DNA of 17,411 nt from Nitrospira sp. (lineage in GTDB: Bacteria > Nitrospirota > Nitrospiria > Nitrospirales > Nitrospiraceae): positions 17,166 through 34,576 of the forward strand of contig JABMDG010000022.1 of assembly GCA_015904045.1 (NCBI GenBank), in the 5' to 3' direction. Made by a program: the position numbers and the translations under genes. Of the stretch, positions 7,488 to 14,611 are shown piece by piece. The notes under the pieces were generated by a model, which had not been told where the DNA came from, did no database searches, and was given only the letters and a program-made list of their open reading frames with translations. Numbering within the stretch: position 1 is the first letter of the stretch; each line of letters begins with the position of its first letter.

Positions 7488-7748
7488 GACGGGCCGTATG
7501 TTGAAGCGGTGAAGCGGGCAGTGAAGGGGGGATTTGGCAAAGAGCCGGCTTTTGTCCGAGAAGGCGGCTCTATTGGGGCGGTTGTCACAATGCAACGGGC
7601 GTGGAAGGTGCCGATTCTCTTTATGGGGTTAAGCTTGCCGGAACATGGCTATCATGCCCCGAACGAATATTTTGATTGGGGGCAGGCGTCCGGGGGGATA
7701 AAGGCCTTTGCACATTACTTTTCAGAGCTGGCGACAATGGAGAGATAG
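7488..7748 (+). pseudogene. 3' remnant of an M20-family dipeptidase
   Basis: The plus-strand frame reads [19 protein letters not shown], then [16 protein letters not shown], then [20 protein letters not shown], then a short helical end and TAG. These are the last conserved blocks of M20 metallo-dipeptidases: the REGGSIP block, and the GLPD-x-x-AHAPNE block that carries a metal-ligand His. Only about 87 codons remain, so the dimerisation domain and the earlier zinc ligands are missing. The match begins where ArsM similarity on the opposite strand stops (about 7484), marking a rearrangement junction. The remnant cannot be active alone. A full-length version may lie outside the window. Confidence 0.75.
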
Positions 7749-8004
7749 GGATCAGGAATCTTCAGGCTGGTGTCAAAAATTGTTCAATCGTAGTCTTTTG
7801 CGGACAGATACCTTCACATGTTGGAGACCAGACGAGGAACATAACGTACAAGTCATTGAAAATAATAGACATGCTAATGGCTTGACGAAATGATGAGGGC
7901 ACGAATGTTGCTGCTCTTAATAGCAGGGGAGACATAATTTTAATGTGCCGTGAACGAAAGAGAAGTTGCCGATAAGGTGAGGGATCGGCTATCGTTTCCA
8001 CCCA

Positions 8005-8334
8005 ATGGGAAGTGAGCCACAAGATATTCTGGTCGTTATGGTGACAGCTCCGAATCAAGAGGAAGCGGCGAAAATTGCAGATCATGCTGTTCGGTCGCGT
8101 CATGCAGCCTGTGCCACGTCGATTCCTATGGCGCAGTCGACCTATTGGTGGGAAGGCCAGGTGGTGAGTGAGCAAGAAACCGTGCTGTTTATGAAAACAA
8201 CGGTCGATCGGTTTCCACTCCTTCAAGACACCATACGAAAGGTTCATTCGTACAAAGTACCGGAAATTATTGCCATACCGGTGAGTAGTGGGTTGCCGCA
8301 ATATCTTGAGTGGGTTCGGAGAGAGGCCTCCTAG
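8005..8334 (+). CDS. cutA: CutA1-family divalent-ion tolerance protein
   Basis: Small trimeric CutA1 protein linked to divalent cation tolerance; its molecular role remains unsettled. The 109-residue product has the full family pattern: ILVVMVTAPNQEEAAKIADH at the N-terminus, AACATSIPMAQSTYWWEGQV in the middle, then FMKTTVDRFPLLQ, and the closing VPEIIAIPVSSGLPQYLEWV. Length agrees with the family. The ATG at 8005 is the first of two in-frame ATGs and keeps the first beta strand; no strong Shine-Dalgarno precedes it. It stands alone, after an AT-rich stretch following the peptidase remnant and before an independent promoter for the next gene. Confidence 0.93.
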   Translation: MGSEPQDILVVMVTAPNQEEAAKIADHAVRSRHAACATSIPMAQSTYWWEGQVVSEQETVLFMKTTVDRFPLLQDTIRKVHSYKVPEIIAIPVSSGLPQYLEWVRREAS

Positions 8335-8403
8335 GGAGTGTGGTGTGTGTGGGCGTCGGGACGCGGTTGAGGGGGCTGGACTCGGACTACTGTTAAAGCA
8401 GGG

Positions 8404-8432
8404 TTGACCATAGTAGGGTGGATGGGTAGACT
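8404..8432 (+). promoter_or_regulatory. Sigma70-type promoter for the M23 peptidase gene
   Basis: TTGACC (8404-8409) and TAGACT (8427-8432) are separated by exactly 17 bp and end 35 bp before the ATG at 8468. A purine-rich ribosome site, AGGGAGCGG (8454-8462), follows. Confidence 0.6.
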
Positions 8433-8467
8433 TGAGCTTACTCGGGGGATCCTAGGGAGCGGATGCT

Positions 8468-9496
8468 ATGGGTCAGACGAATAGTCAAGAAGGCAATGAC
8501 GCGTACACGGTTGTAGTATTCCGTGGGTCCACCGCGAAGCCTCTCCGTTTCAGCTTCCCGAGGAAACTCGTTCGTCGACTTGTCATTGCAATGTGTGTGT
8601 TCTTGTTGGCTGATTTTCTTGTCATCTCTCACTATGTCGTGAGGACAGGGGAAGTCTGGGAGTTGTCAGCCTTCCGTGCCGAGGCTATGAGTGCCCGGGA
8701 GCAGACCGCCGCGTTTTCCACTGCTGTTGAAGATCTCAAGAAGCGAATTGTTGCGATGAAAGAGGTCAATCAGCGGCTTCGGGTTATGCTGGGGATTGAA
8801 GTCCCCAAGGCCGGAGACATGGTCAACGGTCGGGGCGGTGAAGATGTTCCGCTTCCAGAAGGAGGCGGAATGCCTGGTAAGACTGGAATCATCCCGAATG
8901 GGATGACCCCAGGCGCTTCAGGGCAAACCGGTGATGGCGCGCAAGGACAACAAACATTCTCTACTGACGAACCGATGCAAGAGAATCTTCAGGCCGCTAC
9001 GTCGGTCAAAGAAGGTCTAGAGTGGCTTTCGAGGGAAGCGACGGAACAAGAACGGATTCTGAGTGAGTTGGAGCAGGCGGCTGAGCAGCGCTCGTCTCGA
9101 TGGGCTTCTACCCCGTCAATTTGGCCTGTCAAAGGGTGGATCACATCAGGATTCGGCCCCCGGGTTTCTCCCTTCACCGAGAAACCAACGTGGCACGATG
9201 GGTTGGACATCGGCGCTCCTCCCAATGCCCCGATTCAGGCTCCTGCGCAAGGGAGGGTGACAGCTACGGGATTCGACCCCAAGCTCGGCAACCTTCTCAA
9301 AGTGGATCATGGGTTCGGAATCGAAACCCTCTACGGCCATCTTGCCAAATCGCTCGTCAAGGAAGGACAGAGGGTTAATCGTGGCGACGTCATCGCGCTT
9401 GTCGGAAGTTCAGGCCTTTCCACCGGTCCTCATCTGCACTACATGGTCAAGGTGAATGGCCAGGCGCTCGATCCTACCAAGTACATTCTCGAATAG
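8468..9496 (+). CDS. Membrane-anchored M23 (LytM-type) peptidoglycan endopeptidase
   Basis: Zinc endopeptidase that cuts peptidoglycan cross-links, or a regulator of this class, held in the inner membrane with its catalytic domain in the periplasm. The 342-residue protein has a short basic N-terminus and one membrane helix at about residues 37-55. Helical coiled-coil segments lie at about 66-108 and 185-208, flanking a Gly/Pro-rich low-complexity linker at about 115-165. The M23 domain spans about 218-342. Zinc ligands are visible as H243 and D247 (WHDGLD) and H324 in HLH (322-324); H291 in YGHL is the usual catalytic His. All are present, so activity is expected, unlike degenerate EnvC/NlpD-type homologues. 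ATG 8468 has a good ribosome site. Its own promoter suggests a separate unit from cutA. Confidence 0.93.
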   Translation: MGQTNSQEGNDAYTVVVFRGSTAKPLRFSFPRKLVRRLVIAMCVFLLADFLVISHYVVRTGEVWELSAFRAEAMSAREQTAAFSTAVEDLKKRIVAMKEVNQRLRVMLGIEVPKAGDMVNGRGGEDVPLPEGGGMPGKTGIIPNGMTPGASGQTGDGAQGQQTFSTDEPMQENLQAATSVKEGLEWLSREATEQERILSELEQAAEQRSSRWASTPSIWPVKGWITSGFGPRVSPFTEKPTWHDGLDIGAPPNAPIQAPAQGRVTATGFDPKLGNLLKVDHGFGIETLYGHLAKSLVKEGQRVNRGDVIALVGSSGLSTGPHLHYMVKVNGQALDPTKYILE

Positions 9497-9502
9497 CGGC
9501 AT

Positions 9503-9535
9503 CGTCAACTTCTGTCAGTCCCCCGCGTGTTGACG
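9503..9535 (+). terminator. Possible weak terminator hairpin after the M23 gene
   Basis: CGTCAAC (9503-9509) and GTTGACG (9529-9535) can form a 7-bp stem just after the stop codon, followed by a C/T-rich stretch without a true T-run. It is suggestive only. Confidence 0.3.
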
Positions 9536-9618
9536 CTTCGTCTCGTCCCCTCCATGCGGTTTCTGATCTCCGTCTAATCGATACGATTTGACCGTTCAGC
9601 TCACCGGCTCCTTCCCTG

Positions 9619-9649
9619 TTCAAATACTCGCAAAGTCCTGTGCTATACT
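9619..9649 (+). promoter_or_regulatory. Extended -10 promoter for fhs copy B
   Basis: TATACT (9644-9649) is preceded by TG one base upstream (TGC), forming an extended -10 element; TTCAAA (9619-9624) is a poor -35 at 19 bp. It lies 41 bp before the GTG start of fhs and inside the longer open frame, which argues against using any start upstream of 9691. Confidence 0.5.
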
Positions 9650-9690
9650 GTGCGTCGCCTTCGTCCCGATTCACCTCTTGTAGGGGACAC

Positions 9691-11373
9691 GTGACAGACC
9701 TCGACATCGCCCATTCCGTCAGACCTCGCCCGATCATCGAGGTTGGTCAGCAGCTCGGTATCCAGCCGGAAGATCTCATCCAGTATGGTCCGTATAAAGC
9801 CAAGGTGTCGTTAGGGCTTTTGGGTCGTCTCAAGGAGAGGCCCAAGGGGCGCTACGTCTTGGTGACCGCCATCAATCCGACTCCTCTGGGGGAGGGGAAG
9901 ACAACGACATCCATAGGACTGGCCATGGGGCTCACGAGGTTGGGCCATCGGGCTGTTGTGACATTGAGGCAGCCCTCGCTGGGTCCCGGGTTCGGCATTA
10001 AAGGGGGAGGAACAGGCGGCGGGCGCGCACAAGTGCTTCCGATGGAGGAGATCAATCTCCATCTCACGGGGGATGCGCATGCGGTGTCGGCCAGCCATAA
10101 CCTCCTATCTGCCTTTCTTGATAATCACCTGTTCCACGGAAACGAACTCGGGCTTGATCCATCGACCATGATGTGGCCTCGGGCTTTAGGGATTAGTGAT
10201 CGGGCGCTTCGTGAGGTGCGGCTCGGAGGAGAAATGGGAGATCAACGAAGCCGATTCGTCATTACGGAAGCGTCAGAAGTAATGGCGGCTTTGGCATTGG
10301 CCGCAGACCACCAAGATCTTCAGCGTCGACTGGGGCGGATCCTCGTGGGCCTTAAGAAGTCCTCCTCACCTCTGATAGCGCAGGAGCTCGGATGTGTGGG
10401 ATCGATGGCTGTTCTTCTGCGGGATGCGTTGCTGCCTAATCTGGTTCAGACCCTGGAGGGGACACCCGCCTTCGTTCATACGGGACCGTTTGGAAACATC
10501 GCCCATGGTAACTGCTCCGTGGTATCCGACGCCATTGCGCTTCGCTGCGCCGACATTGTCGTGACCGAAGCGGGGTTCGGGAGCGATCTAGGGGCTGAGA
10601 AATTCTTCAATATCAAATGCCGTGTCTCGGGTTTCAAGCCGGACGTGGCCGTGGTGGTGGCGACATTGCGGGCGCTGAAGCTCCATGGAGGCGGAGGTGT
10701 CGCCAAGGCCGGTGCTCCGTTGCCTGTCGGCTTGACCGGCCCTAATCAGGAGGCGCTGTCGAAAGGATTCGCAAATCTGGAACAGCACATCGCCAATTCG
10801 AAAACGCATGGAATTCCGGTCGTCGTGGCGGTGAATGCGTTCAAAGACGATTCACATGCGGAATTAGAGTGGGTACGGAACCGGTCGAGGGAAGTCGGAG
10901 CCGCTGATGCTGCCGTGTCCACTCATTGGGCCGATGGTGGGAAAGGCGCCGAAGATTTGGCGGACGCGGTCGTCAAGGCTTGTCGCCAACCGGCACAGTT
11001 CGCTCACCTGTACGAGTTATCATGGCCGATTCGGAAGAAGATCGAAACCATCGCGACAAAGATGTATGGCGCGGGAGGAGTCGCATTCGAGCCGGAAGCG
11101 GAACGCCAAATGGAGATGGCGGAGGCTCTCGGGTTTGGTCAGCTGCCTGTCTGCATGGCCAAGACACCGCTATCCCTCTCCCACGATCCGGCGCTCAAAG
11201 GGCGGCCGACGGGCTTCACGGTTCCGATCAAGGAATTACGGATTCTGGCCGGGGCAGGTTTTGTGACGGCTGTTTGTTCGGGGATGCAACTGATGCCGGG
11301 ATTGCCGAAGCGGCCGGCAGGCGAACGAATCTCACTGGACCCGGTGAGCGGTCAGATTGTCGGTCTGTCGTAA
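9691..11373 (+). CDS. fhs: Formate-tetrahydrofolate ligase, copy B
   Basis: Second FTHFS gene, 560 residues, collinear with copy A without gaps in the parts compared. It makes 10-formyl-THF from formate, THF and ATP. The P-loop GEGKTTT at 67-73, RQPSLGP at 93-99 and GFGSDLGAEKF near 295-305 are intact. The open frame extends upstream to 9640, but I start at GTG 9691: AGGGG precedes it at a suitable distance, the product then begins MTDLDIAHSV like copy A, and a promoter-like element occupies the extension. Like copy A it has GGGTGGG in the glycine-rich loop. The first half differs from copy A at roughly one residue in five and the second half is more conserved, so the two are old paralogues. 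It converges on hflC copy B with a gap of about 26 bp. Confidence 0.95.
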   Translation: MTDLDIAHSVRPRPIIEVGQQLGIQPEDLIQYGPYKAKVSLGLLGRLKERPKGRYVLVTAINPTPLGEGKTTTSIGLAMGLTRLGHRAVVTLRQPSLGPGFGIKGGGTGGGRAQVLPMEEINLHLTGDAHAVSASHNLLSAFLDNHLFHGNELGLDPSTMMWPRALGISDRALREVRLGGEMGDQRSRFVITEASEVMAALALAADHQDLQRRLGRILVGLKKSSSPLIAQELGCVGSMAVLLRDALLPNLVQTLEGTPAFVHTGPFGNIAHGNCSVVSDAIALRCADIVVTEAGFGSDLGAEKFFNIKCRVSGFKPDVAVVVATLRALKLHGGGGVAKAGAPLPVGLTGPNQEALSKGFANLEQHIANSKTHGIPVVVAVNAFKDDSHAELEWVRNRSREVGAADAAVSTHWADGGKGAEDLADAVVKACRQPAQFAHLYELSWPIRKKIETIATKMYGAGGVAFEPEAERQMEMAEALGFGQLPVCMAKTPLSLSHDPALKGRPTGFTVPIKELRILAGAGFVTAVCSGMQLMPGLPKRPAGERISLDPVSGQIVGLS

Positions 11374-11399
11374 GGCCGGTGTGCAGTACGAGACAGCAG

Positions 11400-12266
11400 T
11401 CAGCGTTGCTTCAGGTATCGGAGAAACTCTGAATCGGGGCTCAGGACAAGCGTCGTTTTATTATTATCTTTAAAGGTCGACTTGTAGGCTTCCATCGAGC
11501 GGGTGAATTCGAAGAACTTCTGATCCTGCCGGTACGCGTCGGCATAGATGCGAAACGCCTTCGCATCACCGCTCCCGCGAAGCTCTTCCGACTCTTTGTA
11601 AGCCTGGGCCAGGATGATTTCTCGATCCTTCTCGGCTTCGGACCGGATCTTTTGCGCTTCTTCAGCCCCCTCGGCGCGGTACTGCTTGGCCTGCCGTTCA
11701 CGCTCGGCCTGCATACGGGCGAACACGGCTTTCTCGTTTTGCTCGGGGAGATCGGCGCGTTTGATCCGAACGTCCAGAATCTCGATTCCGTACACAGAGG
11801 CTTTCTCGTTCGCTCGCTTGGAGACCACCCGCATGATATCGGCTCTCGTGCTCGACACGATTTCCAAGAGCTCATGGCGCCCCAGCTCGACGCGCAGCTC
11901 GGAGTAGATAATGTCGTGCAGCCGTTGCAAGGCGCCCCGCTGACTTTGGAAGTTCTGATAGACCTTCAGCGGATCTACGATGCGCCACTTGGCAAAGTTG
12001 TCCAGCAGCAGCGTCTTCTTGTCCTGCGTGATCACGTCCTGAGCGCTTGAGTCGTAATCCAATAGTCGTTTGTCGAAGTAGGTGACTTCCTGGACGAACG
12101 GCACTTTGACATACAAGCCGGCATCCGTAATATTTCTTACCGGTTTGCCGAGTTGGACGACGATCGCGTTTTGCGTCACATCGACGACGAAGAGGGGGGA
12201 GGCTCCCAGTACGAACAACCCCACAACCACGGCAATCAGCGCGATCGCAAGACCTTGCTTGGTCAT
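11400..12266 (-). CDS. hflC: HflC, SPFH-family FtsH modulator, copy B
   Basis: 288-residue HflC paralogue with the same layout as copy A: N-terminal membrane helix, band 7 domain, charged coiled coil, and a C-terminus with LSPDSEFLRYL. About 14 residues differ from copy A. A sample of about 265 bases differs at about 16 positions, compared with about 14% or more in fhs and arsS samples, so this pair looks younger or homogenised. The start codon overlaps the hflK stop in an ATGA. It is the last gene of the arsM-arsS-pit-hflK-hflC run and should partner HflK copy B, though mixed complexes with the block A proteins seem likely given near identity. Confidence 0.95.
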   Translation of the reverse strand: MTKQGLAIALIAVVVGLFVLGASPLFVVDVTQNAIVVQLGKPVRNITDAGLYVKVPFVQEVTYFDKRLLDYDSSAQDVITQDKKTLLLDNFAKWRIVDPLKVYQNFQSQRGALQRLHDIIYSELRVELGRHELLEIVSSTRADIMRVVSKRANEKASVYGIEILDVRIKRADLPEQNEKAVFARMQAERERQAKQYRAEGAEEAQKIRSEAEKDREIILAQAYKESEELRGSGDAKAFRIYADAYRQDQKFFEFTRSMEAYKSTFKDNNKTTLVLSPDSEFLRYLKQR

Positions 12267-13327
12267 GGCTTGGGCTCCTCGGTTGCCGGTTTCGGAGCAG
12301 GTTTCGAGAGACGATCTAAAGGAAGAAAGGGTAACAGGCGCTCGCCGCCCTTTCCGTCGATGATCACCTTGTCAACGTTCGGGAGGATCTCTTCCATCGT
12401 TTCGATATAGATCCGCTTGCTGATGACATCCTTGGCTTGGTTGTATTCCTTCAGGGTGGCGAGGAACCGATTGGCTTCGCCTTGAGCGCGGTTCAATCGC
12501 GCCTGTGCAAATCCTTTTGCCCGATTGACCAGCTCTGCGGCTTCGCCTTTCGCCCTGGGGATGATGTCGTTCCGGTATCCCTGGGCCTGATTGATCAATT
12601 TTTCGCGGTCTTCCTTGGCATTGGTCACGTCTTTGAAGGCGGCGGCAACGGCCTCGGGCGGATCGACGTCCTGGAGCTGGACCGCCGCCACCTGCACGCC
12701 GGCATGGTAGTCATCGAGGATGCTTTGAAGGAGGACCATCATGCTTTGCTGAATATCGGCTTTCCCGGTCGTCAACGCCTCGTCGATCTTGCTCTTGCCG
12801 ACCACTTCACGCATCGACGCCTCGGCGGCCTTCCCGATGGTTTCATGAATATCCGCCACATTGAACAGATAGTCGCTCGATTCTTTGATTTTGTACTGAA
12901 CGATGAACTCGATCGCAAGAATGTTCATATCGCCGGTCAGCATCAGAGCTTCCTGAGGCACCATCTGCTGGCGACCCTGCTGATTTGTCCGAAATCCGAC
13001 CTCCACGCGGTGGAGTTTGGCAACTTTCGGTTGCAGGACGGATTCAATGAGTGGAATCTTGAAGTGGGGGCCGGGCTCGACCGTTCGCACGGGGGTGCCG
13101 AACCGCTTCACGACGCCTTCTTCATCGGGCGCGACGATAAAGACGCTCTGCCAGACGAGCACGATCAGCAGAGCGGCAACGATGAGGTTCACCACACCAC
13201 CGGAAGGGAGCAGGTTCTTCAGTCCGCCGGCAGGAAAGAGATTCTTGAGTTGCTCCTGCGCCTGCTTGAGGGCGTCCTCAAGCGGGTCCTGTTTCTTGCT
13301 CCAAGGATCTTTGGGGTCCCAGACCAT
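12263..13327 (-). CDS. hflK: HflK, SPFH-family FtsH modulator, copy B
   Basis: 354-residue HflK, the same length as copy A. It begins MVWDPKDPWSKKQDP, with a membrane helix at about 47-65, then the band 7 domain, a charged helical region, and a C-terminus with PLDRLSKPAPK. The frame stays open further upstream, but the conserved MVWDP start at 13327 is preferred. Changes from copy A cluster in the N-terminal cytoplasmic segment and membrane helix, while the band 7 core is nearly identical. A 33-bp element between pit and this gene is conserved at the other two hflK starts and may be its promoter. Overlaps hflC by 4 bases. Confidence 0.94.
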   Translation of the reverse strand: MVWDPKDPWSKKQDPLEDALKQAQEQLKNLFPAGGLKNLLPSGGVVNLIVAALLIVLVWQSVFIVAPDEEGVVKRFGTPVRTVEPGPHFKIPLIESVLQPKVAKLHRVEVGFRTNQQGRQQMVPQEALMLTGDMNILAIEFIVQYKIKESSDYLFNVADIHETIGKAAEASMREVVGKSKIDEALTTGKADIQQSMMVLLQSILDDYHAGVQVAAVQLQDVDPPEAVAAAFKDVTNAKEDREKLINQAQGYRNDIIPRAKGEAAELVNRAKGFAQARLNRAQGEANRFLATLKEYNQAKDVISKRIYIETMEEILPNVDKVIIDGKGGERLLPFLPLDRLSKPAPKPATEEPKP

Positions 13328-13370
13328 GCGGGTGATCGATGTTTCCGAAGGTGATGAGTGAATGGCCGTC

Positions 13371-13400
13371 ACCTTAGCAGAGTGGAGGAAGGATGGGCAA
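13371..13400 (-). promoter_or_regulatory. Conserved pit-hflK intergenic element, possible promoter (block B)
   Basis: Read on the minus strand, TTGCCC (13395-13400) and TAAGGT (13371-13376) stand 18 bp apart, about 44 bp before hflK. The same arrangement with the same spacing occurs at 3739-3768 and 4839-4868. Conservation across three diverged copies in non-coding DNA suggests function; the match to sigma70 hexamers is only moderate. Confidence 0.4.
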
Positions 13401-13403
13401 GTT

Positions 13404-14534
13404 CTAAAAGGCTGTGGAGAGTATCCAGTATGAAAAACATGCCAGGAGTGCTGTCGCGGGAAGTGTGACGATCCAGGCCAGCACCATATCCCGAACAGTA
13501 GACCAACCTATCGCTCGTAGGCCCTTCCGCAGGCCGATGCCGATGATGGCAGAGCTGCTGACGTGTGTGGTCGAGACCGGCAGCCCCAGTGTACCGGACA
13601 GGAGGACGAGAGAGGAGGTCGCCAGATTGGCTGATAATCCTTGCGCGTGATCCAGTGTGGTCACGTTCTCCGCGAGCACTTGCGTCACGCGTAGCCCCCC
13701 GATGTAACTTCCCAGCCCCATCGCAAGGGCGACTCCTCCGAACGCCGTGAGTTGAAATGAGGAGCTGGGCCAGGTCGCCGTGGCACTCCCGAGCAGCAGC
13801 ATGGCCACGATTTTGGGCGCATCATTGGTACCGCGGGCAAACGAAGCAAGCCCGCTGGAAAGCCAATGAACAGTATCGAGCCCCACGACCAGCCCTTGTA
13901 ATCCGGTTCGATCACATTGGGATGGAATGGCCATCACCGGCTGGGCGAGGCTTGTAGCCTGGAACAGCGTTCTCGTATTGCCCTGCGCATCGACGGTGAT
14001 CAATGCGTGGGAGGCCGGCATGACGCACAAGCAGGTGCCTTCCCATCGGGCGGAGAGCCACCGCATGAGTGGGTAAAGGAGCCAAGAGACAGCCAGAGAG
14101 AGGAGTGGGCTGAACAGGAGCGGCAGGGCGATCTTTTTGATAATCGCTGGCCAGAGCAACGCTTCTCCCGCGAAGGCAGCCAAGCCGGCGCCGACAATGG
14201 CGCCGGTGAGCGCGTGAGTCGTCGAGACCGGCAGACCCGTGTGGGAGGCAAACAGCACCCACGCCATGGCTCCGGCCAGGACGGCCATGGCGACGGTAGG
14301 CGGAATGCTCGTACCGGCTTGAACCAGACCCTGACTGAACGTTTTCACCATGGCGCCGGCGACGAGAGCGGCAGCGCCCGCTCCGACCATCGTCCAGAAC
14401 GTTCCCCACAGGATGGCAGCCCGGTAATTGGTGACCCCGCTTCCGACCAGCGTGGCGATAGCCTTCGACACGTCATTGGTACCGTTAGCATAGGCCAGGG
14501 CGAGAACCAGGGCGAAGGTGAGCAACTCCATCAT
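13404..14534 (-). CDS. pit: PiT-family inorganic phosphate permease, copy B
   Basis: 376-residue paralogue of the block A permease, a low-affinity, ion-coupled phosphate carrier of the inner membrane. Both PiT signatures are intact (NGTNDVSKAIATLVGSG near the N-terminus, FARGTNDAPKIVAML in the second half), as are both PVSTTH repeats. The start is one of two adjacent ATG codons (14534 or 14531); the second aligns with the copy A start. No Shine-Dalgarno is visible. It lies 77 bp after arsS and 76 bp before hflK in the same direction. It has not undergone the internal duplication seen in block A. Substitutions relative to copy A fall mostly in the central soluble loop and in membrane helices. 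Confidence 0.93.
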   Translation of the reverse strand: MMELLTFALVLALAYANGTNDVSKAIATLVGSGVTNYRAAILWGTFWTMVGAGAAALVAGAMVKTFSQGLVQAGTSIPPTVAMAVLAGAMAWVLFASHTGLPVSTTHALTGAIVGAGLAAFAGEALLWPAIIKKIALPLLFSPLLSLAVSWLLYPLMRWLSARWEGTCLCVMPASHALITVDAQGNTRTLFQATSLAQPVMAIPSQCDRTGLQGLVVGLDTVHWLSSGLASFARGTNDAPKIVAMLLLGSATATWPSSSFQLTAFGGVALAMGLGSYIGGLRVTQVLAENVTTLDHAQGLSANLATSSLVLLSGTLGLPVSTTHVSSSAIIGIGLRKGLRAIGWSTVRDMVLAWIVTLPATALLACFSYWILSTAF

Positions 14535-14611
14535 GATAGGATCGAGAGTCGGTTGAGGTTCAGAGCATAAGAATTATGGAGACGACTCAGAAGGCCGGAC
14601 ACGCGTCATTT

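Noticed and set aside
7855..7945. AT-rich stretch upstream of cutA as a promoter or attachment site
   Set aside because: It is richer in A/T than its surroundings, but no -35/-10 pair with acceptable spacing and no repeat or tRNA end is visible.
7762..8301. 179-codon minus-strand ORF opposite cutA
   Set aside because: It is antisense to a clear CutA1 gene, has no recognisable domain, and is rich in residues typical of shadow frames.
8357..8376. Small GC-rich palindrome after cutA as a terminator
   Set aside because: Only about a 5-bp stem with a two-base loop and no T-run.
9640..9690. 17-codon N-terminal extension of fhs copy B
   Set aside because: It coincides with an extended -10 promoter element and is absent from copy A; GTG 9691 has a ribosome site and gives the conserved N-terminus.
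12437..13354. 305-codon plus-strand ORF opposite hflK copy B
   Set aside because: Antisense shadow of a conserved hflK; similar shadow frames appear opposite the other hflK copies because the coding sequence is conserved.
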